Source: Tridacna crocea
Taxonomy: Eukaryota > Mollusca > Bivalvia > Cardiida > Cardiidae
Assembly (NCBI GenBank): GCA_943736015.1
Contig: OX031073.1
Span: forward strand, 26,811,210-26,875,209
Length of the DNA stretch: 64,000 bases
Direction: 5' to 3'
Shown: in pieces, positions 12,462 to 23,739 of the stretch
How positions within the stretch are numbered: position 1 is the first letter of the stretch
Layout: each line of letters starts with the position of its first letter
Made by a program: the position numbers and the translations under genes
The notes under the pieces: model-generated
The model's database searches: none
Told to the model about the DNA's origin: nothing
What the model saw: only the letters and a program-made list of their open reading frames with translations

Positions 12462-12584
12462 CATGGTCTGATCCAAACAACTTTAAAATGGCTGAATTTC
12501 AGCCTTTCTCCTAAATAAAAAGGCCCATGCAAGAAAAAATAGACTGGTCCTAATACATGTAGAATGCTCTTGCAGGTGACTTAT

Positions 12585-12745
12585 TTTGTGCTGAAATAAT
12601 TTGATTTGTCTTTGAAAGGTTAGAAAACATTGTACAAAAGGGAGAAAATAATGGTTCTCAACAATTCCTCTTTTTTCCCACAATATTGTCGAAATTCGTC
12701 TTCCTTCTGGTTGTTAGAAGTCAGGACTGTGTGACAAAGGGTTAA
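12585..12745. mobile_element. TTAA MITE, family A, degenerate 3' part
   Basis: AGAAAACATTGTACAAAAGG core, end GTGACAAAGGGTTAA. Confidence 0.65.
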
Positions 12746-13366
12746 TTTAGGTATGTGAGGTTAAATTTCGTCATGTTTAATTTGCTTCATGTAGTATTAA
12801 CTGGTTATTACAGGAATTATGGTAGTGAGCATTTTCTTGTTGGGAAACATATATTGTATCCTTATAATTCCCATCCATATTTATTGTTCAAATCTGCAGT
12901 TTCAGACAATGCTCAAGTAAAGACATAGGATTGGTAATCAGTCCTCACCCAAGATAATGGGTTTAAAGCTCCACTGGCCAAAGGCAAGTAATTGTATATC
13001 ATGGCCCTTGGGCCTTTACTCACCCTTTTGTGATCTTCAGAATTTCATAAAATAATTGACTTTATGTAAAACTGTGGTGGTACAACTAAACTGAATTTTT
13101 TTTTTAAATCTTACTTAATCTTCTTTTTCAAAAGAAGGTGTTGAATTGTATTCAAATTAGCATAGATCATATGTCTGTGGAACTCTTTTTTAATTCATTG
13201 ATGTAATCCTGATTTTGCTATGAATATAGCTGCTTGGTCCGTAACAGGCTAGATGAGTTAAGCTTATATGATTGTTTGCAAGTGAAATAACTGCAGCTGC
13301 CAGGTTTATTTAGTTGGTAACCATTTATCACCTCTGTTATATTCCCGGGTTGGCAAATAAAAGCGC

Positions 13367-13532
13367 TTAATCCTTACCAGAAGGCAAAAATGTAAATTTA
13401 TTGAAATGGAATCAGCTGAAATAATATAAGTGTAGGAGGCATGAGGATAGAAGGAGAAAATGCTAGCAATTCTGTCCAAAGCTTTTTACCATTGGGTTGT
13501 TAAAACTCAGGATCTCTTTGGGCAAAAGGATA
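13367..13532. repeat. TTAA MITE, family A, degenerate
   Basis: TTAATCCTTACCAGAAGGC to GGGCAAAAGGATAAA with a deleted core. Confidence 0.5.
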
Positions 13533-13743
13533 AATGAGATTTTTGGCAAATGCTGTTTTTAAAAAAGAAATGCACTATATTTCATCTGCAAGACAAAAAA
13601 TCTAGGTGGGTAACATGTTAGCATATCTTATCACTACACTGGGAGATCTCAAAGTGGGATATTAAAGTAAGTTTCTTATAAATACTGTTCGGAATGAATG
13701 AATCAGTGATTGATTAATCCAGTATTTTGTATTTTTTGGAAGA

Positions 13744-14048
13744 TCCAATCCCCGGTAGGTCAGTTGGTAGCGTGCAGGACTTGAGATCATACGATTGTGG
13801 GTTCGATTGCAGGCTCCACCAATTTCTTAATGAAGATTGATGATAGTCATTGCGACAGGATTCTTGCCTTTCCCACCGATGACCATTGTCTCCACTATGA
13901 TTATATGGGAAAGCAGCCAGTGGCTGATTTGAAAAGAAAATTGTGCAAAGTACTAATTAAAGAAACTCTAAGAAAGCATGGACAGGTGCACTGGCCACCG
14001 TGGTTTACCTGAAATAATGTTGAGACGGCGTTAAACACCATACAATCA
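13744..14048 (+). mobile_element. tRNA-derived SINE, second type, 11-bp TSD
   Basis: Head CCCCGGTAGGTCAGTTGGTA and B box GGGTTCGATTGCAGG; 3' end GAGACGGCGTTAAACACCAT. Perfect flanking TTTTTGGAAGA at 13733-13743 and 14049-14059. The open frame inside is not a gene. Confidence 0.9.
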
Positions 14049-14059
14049 TTTTTGGAAGA

Positions 14060-15211
14060 AAATGAAATATCTCAATGATTTCTGAACATATTTCTTGCAA
14101 ACTTGAACTAGATGTAAAGTGTCAAAATTGGAGTCCATACCAATAGAGCAGGTATCCCTGAAAATACTACTAACAGTAATGCCCCTTACTGATTTTAGTA
14201 GTGTTGGTTGGAATCAAGTATACACTGTATCACCTGGCATGGCACTGGCAGTTAATGCTTTTGTTAATCCCTAGGTTGCTAGGGTAATCCTGAATGGTAC
14301 ATATAGAGATTAGACTGCATGGAGAATGTAGTCTTATATGGCATTTACATTATTTGACAACTACTAAATCTGCACAGGGTTACATGTTCTATTGATATCC
14401 CTTTTGATTGTTAGAATATTTTCCTTTTTAAAATTGTTTGCTTTTAGCGTTGGTTTTAATTATGACCAGATCAAATGCAGTCTGATCCAATTCCTACTTT
14501 GACAGGTATTTTGCCATCAGAATTTTTCCAGTTAAAACATCCTTCAAATTGGAATATTTTTTGTGTTGTATTGGCTGAAAACTTATGTCTCTGAAGAATC
14601 TTATATCTTTTTACAAGGGTGTTTGTGAAGTCTGATCTTGATAATTAGGCTTATGCATCATAATATTCTTAGATTGTTTAAGTTTTGCCTGACATTTTGA
14701 AGATTTATATACATGCAATTGATCTTTTTTTCATTGTCACAGAAGATTGATTAGAGTCAGAGGGACATTACACACATGTACATGTATGTGGCTAACTAGC
14801 ATTTGTTATTCTATGCTTGTTTTGATGTACTTGTATATGGGAATGTTCTGCGATGGGGTTGTAGGTCTGCTTATAGTACTGTTGTTAAATGTTCTTGTAA
14901 TTCTATGATTCTTTGAAATAAAATGGTGTGAAAAAAGTTTTTCAGTATTTTTCTCTTGTGAAGTTGTGAACTAGTGGCTAACGATTTCTCCAAGTGGATA
15001 AAATACAGTTTGGAATTTTACAAGATGATTGCTACACGGTAACAGTTAATGGCAATCCATACCCCATCATTCCGCATCTTTCCAAGTTCACCTTATCACT
15101 GTTTTTTCTTAAACTGAAGAAGGCTGGTCAAGTATTGTCTTGGTGATATTTTTGACAAGTTTGGGTCTAAACGCTGTGAAAAACCTTTCTTACCATTTTG
15201 AGGACACTTTT
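14060..15211. other. No gene or repeat recognised
   Basis: AT-rich stretch without a convincing exon on either strand; microsatellite-like ACATGTACATGTATGTG near 14776. Confidence 0.5.
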
Positions 15212-16477
15212 TATACGCCCGAAGGGTCGTATTATGTTATATCCCCGGTCGTCCGTCCGTCCGTTAGCAATTTCTTGTGTGTGCAACTCCTCCTACAGTT
15301 TCCATCGGAATTATTTGAAACTTGCCACAATGAATCTCCATGATGTCTAGTTGTGCACCTGGGTCTTAGAATTTGGATCGCTGTTTGCGTTCTGAAATTA
15401 TCTGCCCTTGATTTCCTAAAAAAACAACTTTCAACTTTGAATGTTTGTCCAGGCCATAACTTCCGTACTATAAAAGGTATCAACTTGAAACTACATACAC
15501 TGATAGAACACATTATGGAGAAGTGCACTGCACGGAACCATAACTCTGCCACCTTTATTTTCTGAGTTACTGCCCTTTGTTAATTTTCAGTTTGAATTTT
15601 TGTCCAGGCCAAAACTTCTAAACTATAAAAGCTATTAACTTGGAACTTCATGCATTGATAGAATCCATTCTGGAGAAGTGCATTGCACATGAACCATAAC
15701 TCTGCCACCTTTATTTTTTGAGTTATTGCCCTTTGTTAATTTTCAGTTTGAATTTTTGTCTAGGCCATAACTTCCAAACTATAAAAGCTATTATCTTGGA
15801 ACTTCATACACTGATAGAACCCATTATGGAGAAGTTCACTGCACATGAACCATAACTCTGCCACCTTTATTTTTTGAGTTATTGTCCTTTGTTAATTTTC
15901 AGTATGAATTTTTGCCTAGGCCATAACTTCCAAACTATAAAAGCTATTATCTTGGAACTTAATTCACTTATAGAACCCATTATGGAGAAGTGCATTGCAC
16001 ATGAATGATAACTCTGCCACCTTTATTTTTTGAGTTATTGCCCTTTGTAAATTTTCAGGTTGAATTTTTGTAAAGATCATAACTTCCAAACTTCAAAATA
16101 CATCATCTTGAAACTTCAAAGACTAATAGAACACATTATGAAGAAGTGCATTGCTCAAAAACCATAACTCTGCCATCCTTCTTTTTTGAGTTATTGCCCT
16201 TTGTTAGTTTCCACTTTGAATTTTCGTCTGGGCCATAATTTCTAAAATATAAAAGATATGATCTTGGACCTTCAAAGACTGATAGAACACCTTGTGGATA
16301 AGAGCAAATCACAACATTTGTAACTTTGCCACCCTTATTTTTTTAGTGATTGCCCTTTAATATTTTTCACATATCATGGAGAATAAGTACTCTTCATTCA
16401 TGGCCCATCCGTCAATGCTGCTCATTTCACTGACAAGCCCCTTCGGGCGTATATGCGCCGCTCTGCGAAGCTCTTGT
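15212..16477 (+). mobile_element. E-family TIR element with 157-bp internal units
   Basis: TATACGCCCGAAGGG (15212-15226) is inverted as CCCCTTCGGGCGTATA (16437-16452). Between them five to six tandem units of about 157 bp share GGCCATAACTTCCAAACTAT, CTCTGCCACCTTTATTTTTT and GTTATTGCCCTTTGTTAAT. Non-coding; frames inside are shadows. Confidence 0.8.
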
Positions 16478-16794
16478 TGACATTGTCACATCTAAAGGTT
16501 GTTCATTTTCTGTAAGCTTTTCAAAATAACGTCATCCAACCTTGGAACTGTTACAGTGTATTATTTTCTTGGTGTCACTGGCCTTGTAATACATATTCAC
16601 ATAAAAAAAATAGTTGTAATAATTACTCGATGAGCGAATACTGAAAGCAGTCATCTATGGTGATGAATGTAAGCTGTAAGAACTATTTGCACAATCCAGC
16701 ATCACAAGTTGTATCGTCAACAGTATTGATCATTTTTCGATCATCATAGTATTATATACCTTCAACGAAACAAGTTTGAACTGGACTTTGACGG

Positions 16795-16992
16795 CATGCA
16801 TGTCGTAAAAGGCGACAAAAGGAGCATAATATTGTGTTTTGTCCATTCCTCATTTATCATGTTTGTCTTATGTTGTTGCACATGTATGTTATTTTCACCC
16901 CGTATTATTGTTTAAGTAAGTGCGCCCAATATGACCTAAGTTGCCGATGGGCCTTGAAACGCTATTCATTCATTCATTCATTCATTCATTTA
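16795..16992 (+). repeat. Retroposon-like repeat with (ATTC)n tail
   Basis: Begins near GCATGCATGTCGTAAAAGGC and ends in six ATTC units at 16967-16990. The same sequence recurs at 45712-45912, also ending in (ATTC)n, which suggests a SINE or LINE 3' end with a microsatellite tail. Confidence 0.7.
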
Positions 16993-17497
16993 ACTAGACT
17001 TCTAGCCATACAAATTAAGTCTGCATAAGATCTATTGTGTATTTCATGCACTTTTTATGCAAATTGTTAACATCGCATGAAATGTTTTTGAATACATAAA
17101 CCACATCCCAAACCCTAGTATTGCTATCTTATGGAACGAGCTTTAACATTCGTAGTTGCAAATTAAGCACATGAAAAAATGGACACTTCAGTACAAGCCA
17201 GCATGGCCCTTAAATAATTTGTTAATGCTGATCAGAGGTCGAACTCGACACTCTGCTATGATGAAAAGTGTGATTCTTTTTGCCTAACTTTAAGCAATCT
17301 TCAAGGCACTTTAGTGTAGGAAGACCACATCATTGCGACGGGAACGTACTTTGAACAATGTCTAGTCCACTATGATGGTGTGTATAATAAGATGGGCTCA
17401 AAATGCGTCCTGTTTAATCTTGTGTACATTGTATAGTCTTATTTACCAGTTAGCCGGAAAGACTAGCTAAATCTTAGAAATCATAGAAATATATAGA

Positions 17498-17935
17498 GGA
17501 TATTTGTTTTTTTCGGTGTAAGATCGAAATTTATTTCATCGAGTGGACACTATCGGTAATATTTTCACGAGTGGCGCAGCCACGAGTGAAAATATTACCG
17601 ATGGTGTTCACGAGATGAAATAAATTTCGATCTTACACCGAAAAAAACAAATATTCTATTTATTTTATGCTTTTAACCCTTTCTGGGAGGAGCTTTATCA
17701 AAATTCAGTACAATTTTTTCCCCTCATTCCCCGTGGCGTACCCCTCCAGCATAGCAACGTGACGTCAAGCGCGAGAAATGTAAGGTATATGACGTCATAT
17801 TTCCCATCTGGTTGTTAGGCACGCGCAATTTACCTAGGCAACAAGAACGTGAAAATCGGTATTTTCACTGGTGTAAGATCGAAAAATATTTTCACTGCTA
17901 TTTCTCGATATCCCACCGGAAAGCATGAAATAAAG
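17498..17935 (+). mobile_element. C-family MITE, best-preserved copy
   Basis: GAGGATATTTGTTTTTTTCG to GAAAGCATGAAATAA, with a near-perfect hairpin at about 17518-17645. The 3' half contains a TGACGTCA palindrome near 17790. No coding capacity. Confidence 0.78.
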
Positions 17936-18090
17936 TAATATTCATGCAAAGTTGATATATTAAATACCTGTTCTTCCTATCCGCGTAGACCTCTCTGTCT
18001 AGTGTTTGTTGGAGAGCTTTTCATAATGATGGAAATGAAAACTAGTACACTACTAAATCTGATATTTTTTAAAACTAAATTCTACATTAT

Positions 18091-20299
18091 TCATGAGATC
18101 TTACAGCACTTTTTCCGACTACTATCACGCTCGTCTTTGCCTGGTATCACGATCATAGGATTTTCTACTAGATGACTTGTTTGCGTTCCTCTTTTCATCT
18201 CTCTCACAACCTTAGCACCTGTCAAATAGAAAAAAAAAAGAGTATCCTGCAGTCAAGGGCAACGTTAAACGAAATAGCTGCTCTTAATCTAGATGTAATA
18301 ATAATAATAATAATAATAATAGTAATAAATAATTAGCTGATTTAAACTGGAGGTCTGAAGGATTGCATATAACCAGATTCCACACATGTTATATACAGAT
18401 TGATCTTGTATATCATCTCAATAATCAAGGTTTCTTTAGGCATGCTAAATGTCAGGAACTGTAAAATAGTAGTCTTACCCATTGTCATAAACAGCTGCTC
18501 TACATTTTCTCCGGTTTTGGCGGATGTTTTGACAAACTGAAGATCGTGACTCTCAGCATATTCCAGTACCATCTGCGAAACACAATTACATAATTAACAA
18601 CCCAGTGTTCTTCTACTGGAAGAAAATAATACTCTATATTTTGAAAGTGACAAAATCTTGATTAAGATTGTAACCGTGGTCCTATTTTACCTCATGAAAG
18701 AAGCTAAACTGATTGGAATGAAAGGTGCTTTCGGATGATAAACAACAGAGAACATTTAGGTAACTGTTTTCATTTCCTATGATTTTAAGAGTGAACGAGC
18801 TTGTATATTTATGCCCCACTTCGAAGAAAGGGGGGTATATTGCTTTGCACTTGTTGGTCGGTCCGTCCGTCGGTCGGTCCGTAGACCATATTTTTGTCCA
18901 GAGCATAACTCAAAAAGTATTTCACGTATCATCTTGAAACTACATAGGTGGATAGATCTCATTTAGGAGAAGTGCGGTGCACAAGAATCATAATTCTGCC
19001 CATAATATTTTGGAGTTATTGTTCTTTGTTGATTTTCATACTTAACTTTAAATGTATTTCGGGTATCACCTTGAAACCTCATAGGTGGATAGATCTCATT
19101 AAGGAGAAGTGCAGTGCATAAGTACCATAACTCTGCCTATCATATTTAAGGAGTTATTGCCCTTTGTTGATTTTCATACTTAATTTTTGTCCGGAGCATA
19201 ACTCAAAAAGAATTTCAGGTATCATCTTGAAACTACACAGGTAGATAGATCTCATTAAGGAGAAGTGCGGTGCACAAGTAGCATAATTCTGCCCATCATA
19301 TTTTAAGAGTTATTGCCCTTTGTTGATTTTCATACCTAATTTTTGTCCAGAGCATAATTCAAAAGGTTTTTCAGGTATCATCTTGAAACTTTATATGTGG
19401 ATAGATCTTGTTCAGGAGAAGTGCACTGCACAAGAACCATAACTCTGCCCATTATATTTTTGCAGTTATTGCCCTTTGTTGATTTTCATACTTAATTTTT
19501 TTCCGGAGCATAAATCAAAAAGTATGTGAGGTAAAATCATGAAACTTTAAAAATTGATAGTTCATGTAAATGGGAAGTGCAGTGCCCAAGAATTGTTAGT
19601 TTATCATTAATAATTTTTTAGTAATTACCCTTTGTTCGTTTTTACACTTTGAACTTTACAGTTTATAATCACATGTTATATCTAGAACTGGATGCCATTA
19701 GAGGGGCATACATGTTTTACAAACATCTCTTGTTGACTTAGTAATTCATTTCAGCACAACTATTACTCCAAACCCAAGTTTAAATGCAGATGTTGAATGT
19801 AAAGTCCTGAGAAGCCGCACTTTTTAGTGGACAGCTTCTATGTTTAAAAAACATCAAGTCGTGCTTTGTTAAAAGGGGGATTCACATATCTGCAGAAAGT
19901 ATCAACTCAGATCAGTCTGCGCGATTCGTGCAGGCTGATGAGTAACCTTGCAGACTGACATGGGTTGATAATTTCTGCTTTTGGTAAAATTTCTGCATAT
20001 TCAATGATCATTATTTGCGATAGCCTGATGTTTGACATGGACTTTACGGGTCTGTAACTATGTGATGACTGTTTTTGTGCATTACTTTATTCAGATGCAT
20101 TTGCGACGTATATGACATTTTTTTCTAACGGACAGGTATTATTTTAAAACTTGGCACATACAAGGCTAATTGTGTCTCTAACATTACAGTAAAAAGATGT
20201 GGGTAACCGTGCTCGTTTTTTAGAAGTATGCCTTTGAAAAAGGTATATACTGTTCCAAAATTCAGCTCAATATTTGATATGAAGTGCAGTTTTTCTCTA

Positions 20300-20332
<33 letters not shown>

Positions 20333-22808
20333 CCTACCATTTCATCAACCACCGGTATAAGATCACTCTTATTTCCAACCAGTATAGTCTTCACTAGGTC
20401 TCCATGGTGATGTAGAGCATCCAGCCACATCCCGATGTTGGCAAAGCTGTCCTGTGAATCAATTAAAAGAATGCCGCTGACTGGTTCTCTAAGATAACTA
20501 ACCGAATGCACAAATGGCCGTAAATGTATGAGCCATGCTCTGTGAAGAGGGAGGGAGGGGCGGGGGGCTTAGTGCATTTCCAAAAAGTATCAACCCATGT
20601 AAGCCTGCAAAATTAGGGTCAATTTCTCAGGTCGGACATAGGTAGGCGTTTTATTTTCTTATTAGCTCACCTAAGCACAACAGACTCTTGGGAAATTTTA
20701 GGATCACCAGGTGTCCGTTGTTCGACGTGCTTCATCCGGCGTGCGTCATCAACCATTCTGTCAATACTAATACTTCCTAAACTGCACAGCCAATTTAGGC
20801 CAAAGTTGGCTAGAATGTTTCTTGCGCGGTTCTCTTTAAAAAGTGTTCACGGAAATTGATTCCATGAAAAACTCTGGTTGCCATGGCAACTAAATTGCAT
20901 TTTCGCAGAAATTCTTTAAAAACTCTGAAACTGGTCACATTTTAAAATAATTTCCCAGAAATGTTCCTTGGGTGCCATTTTTGATCCGTTGAAAAACATA
21001 GGTCTGGTGGTGGGGGACTTTTTGCACTGTACAGTCATGAAAAAATTGTCTTTAAATACCATCTTCTCCTAAACTGCGACAGCAATTTGGACTAACTTTG
21101 GGTTGAGTGTTCGTGGGAGGACCTCTTTAAAAATTGTTCACAAACCTCTGGTTGCCATGGCAACCAAATTGAATTTTCTAAGATTTAAAAAATGTTTTCC
21201 TCTGAAACGGCTGAGCAGATTTTTAATTTATTTCACAGAATAGCCGTAATGGGGTGCTCTTTGCATTCTTTAAAAATGACTGAAACCATTGGTGAGTTTT
21301 TGAAATAATTTCACAGTACTGTTCCTTAGGTGACCCTTTTCAAAAGTTGTTCACAAAATTTTGATTGGTTGAAAAACATGGCCAAATTTTGATCCGTTGA
21401 AAAAGATGGCCATGGTAGTGGTGTGTGTGTGTTTCTTATGTCATGTGGTGTCATCAACTCTTGAAACAGTTCTCCGATGGGCGGATTAGAACCAAACTTG
21501 GCTGGAATATTCCTTGGCAGGTCCTCTTTAAAGATTGTTAACAGAATGCGATTCCATCAAAAACTCTGGTTGCAATGACAACCAAATGAATTTTTCTCAG
21601 AAATTGATTGAAAATCTTTTCCTCTGAAACTGCTGGTCAGATTTTGAAATAATTTCACAGTAATGTTCAATGTTTAACCCTTTTCCCCTCTTCAAAAAAT
21701 TTTTTGTGACATATTAATCTGTCGAAAAATATCGCCATGGGCGCGGGGGTGCCCTTTGCACCATATGGACTTAAAGAAAGTCTTTGGAATTTCTTCTACT
21801 TTTAAACCGATCGTCAGATTTCGAAGCATTTTCACAGAAATGTACCTTTGGTGCCCCTTTTTAATTCTTTTTTTGTGAAATTTTGATCCATCAAGAAACA
21901 TGGCTGTGGTGGTCGGGGGCTATTTGGAGAAATTCTTAAAAATTCTTCTTTGAAACAATGGTCAGGTTTTGTAATAATTTCACAAAATTGATCCTTTGGT
22001 GACGTTATAATATTCATCAAAAGACTCTGTAGGTATTTTGATGTAAAAGGCTATTGCGGACGTCAACGTATACCAGATGAGTGCACTGGTGAGAAATGCT
22101 GATCAATATACACATTTTCTACTTGATGTTTTTGATAGCTATGTATTGCAAGAGGTAATATAAAATTGTTATCTTTGGAACACATGCATAATTTTTCACA
22201 AGTTATCAAAATGGCCTCTATCTGGGTGTTAACGGTCTTGTTGTTCACCATTTCTGTATTTCATGACATTATTTTCTGAATTCTGATTTGTCGAAAACAT
22301 GGCTCGGTGATGAATGTAGGGGGTGCTGATAGATTTTGAAATGAATTTTTCAGGTAACTCTTTCAAAATTGCTTGTCAAAATAATGATGATGTTGTTTCT
22401 AGAATTTCAATACTTTAAAAAAATGCTTATGGTCCTCTAAAAAATTCAGGGCCATTTTGGCCCTCTTGTTTAGATTTGCCATTAATCACGAATTTATTAC
22501 AGTTGTTTTTATTATTATCATTATTTGGGGGGAAGTAGCGTAGTCACACGTCTCTTTAGTATGGAAAATATGGTTGCCATTGGACTACCGTTTTGTATGA
22601 AACCAGTGAACTAGACAAAAACTGAATAGAATCCTTTACAAAAAAAAATTACGCGTTTTGACAGCCCCCCCCCCACACACACACACGCACAGACACACAC
22701 CAAAAGCTTCGGCCAATTCTAGTTTGATGTCTACGAGTGTGATTTCGTCAAGACTATTTTCCTTTTTCTTTCAAACTTAATCAACATTGCTTCACACAAT
22801 CAAAATTT

Positions 22809-22850
<42 letters not shown>

Positions 22851-23504
22851 CAGAGAGAGAGACAGAGAGAGAGATAGAGAGAGGGTTGGGGAAATAGCGA
22901 TGACTTCACTATAAAACTTACCGGATCTGTGACGTCATAGACTACCAATGCGATGTGTGCACCGCGCAGATACATTGGAACAAGGCTCTTATATCTCTCT
23001 TGGCCAGCTGTATCCCATATTTGGAATGTTATCATTTCATCGTGGATCCTGACAACTTTTGACATAAAACTAGCTGCAAAGGTTTATGATTGTTAGTTTC
23101 GCACAATCAAATATCTTTCTCACTATAAATATACTCATTCCATAGTAAATAAGTGTGCACTTAATTTTCTTTTATTTCTCGTTGCATGTTTTACTGAAGA
23201 CTAACAAATTTGAAATCATACTTTAGTTCATAGTCTGTAAAAAAAGCCAGGCTTATCAGATTTTGACTAACAAAAAGTTTAAGTTAAGTTCTTGCTTGAT
23301 TATTTTGCCATTAAAACTTTTAGAAGATAGAATCTTACCTCCAATTGTTTGCCTGTAGGTTTCATCAAATTTATTTCTTGAGAACCTGATTGCTAACGAC
23401 GTTTTTCCGACACTTATATCTCCAACTAAAACACATTTTAGTTTGCATTCTCGCTCCAATGAACCATATTTGAATACATCTCTCTTTACATTAGGTGACG
23501 TCAT
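18091..23504 (-). CDS. Rab-family small GTPase, complete five-exon gene (Rab5/22/31-like)
   Basis: A prenylated GTP-binding switch of vesicle traffic. Exons on the minus strand: 23504-23339 (ATG), 23073-22922, 20451-20338, 18572-18479, 18218-18091 (TGA). All junctions are GT/AG and in phase, giving 217 residues. Motifs in order: P-loop GDISVGKT (about residues 28-35); effector region YRQTIGASF, where IGASF is the RabF1 form shared with Rab22/31 and close to Rab5; WDTAGQERY; YLRGA (RabF4); NKSDL; TSAKT. The end is KKCCKIS, a double cysteine with three trailing residues, consistent with geranylgeranylation. The amino end carries about 20 residues before the G domain. Intron 1 is short (265 bp); intron 2 holds a D-family repeat and a (TC)n tract; intron 3 holds an E-family repeat and starts with (TG)n; intron 4 carries an (AAT)n/(ATT)n tract. 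A 44-bp tandem array begins about 240 bp upstream of the ATG. Rab identity is very firm, the exact subfamily is not. Confidence 0.95.
18297..18328. repeat. (AAT)n microsatellite in Rab intron 4
   Basis: About ten AAT/ATA units with one AGT interruption. Confidence 0.9.
18806..19733 (+). mobile_element. E-related element in Rab intron 3
   Basis: Starts TATGCCCCACTTCGAAG and ends GGGGCATACATGTTTTACAA. Internal units of about 155 bp share GAGCATAACTCAAAAAGTAT, AGGAGAAGTGCGGTGCACAA and GTTATTGCCCTTTGTTGAT. Homologous in design and in part of its unit to the 15212 element. Confidence 0.75.
20301..20331. repeat. (AC)15 microsatellite beside a Rab donor site
   Basis: On the gene strand it is (TG)n starting about 7 nt into intron 3, directly after donor GTAGGT. 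Confidence 0.92.
20664..22470 (+). mobile_element. D-family element, third copy, in Rab intron 2
   Basis: Opens TTAGCTCACCTAAGCACAAC, then GGATCACCAGGTGTCCG; ends GGGCCATTTTGGCCCTCTTG. At 1.8 kb it is the longest of the three and lies in the intron between Rab exons 2 and 3. Confidence 0.75.
22664..22702. repeat. Poly-C followed by (AC)n
   Basis: Ten C then CACACACAC with interruptions (CGCACAGACAC), in Rab intron 2. Confidence 0.85.
22811..22887. repeat. (GA)n microsatellite in Rab intron 2
   Basis: GA runs with CAGA and TAGA interruptions; on the gene strand a (TC)n tract starting about 35 nt after the exon 2 donor. Confidence 0.92.
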
Positions 23505-23739
23505 AATTTCCGGGCATGTGCAGCCAAATTGAACAGTTTGTAATACCAGGTATACATTGGTAAAAATTAACTTTGTGTTCTGTTCTTTATAAACTCTTAA
23601 TACTTCATTGTAGACTTGATATATTTGGCTGCCTGTTTGAAAAAAAAGAAGATTTTTTAAGCTACTGATATTCTATCAAATTTATAGTCAATCCTATCTC
23701 TTTATAAATTTTCATTACATTAAGTCTACATACAACAGC

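Noticed and set aside
20125-20511. 128-codon minus-strand frame reading through the (TG)n tract
   Set aside because: Only 20338-20451 is the Rab exon; the rest is intron with a poly-CV peptide from the microsatellite.
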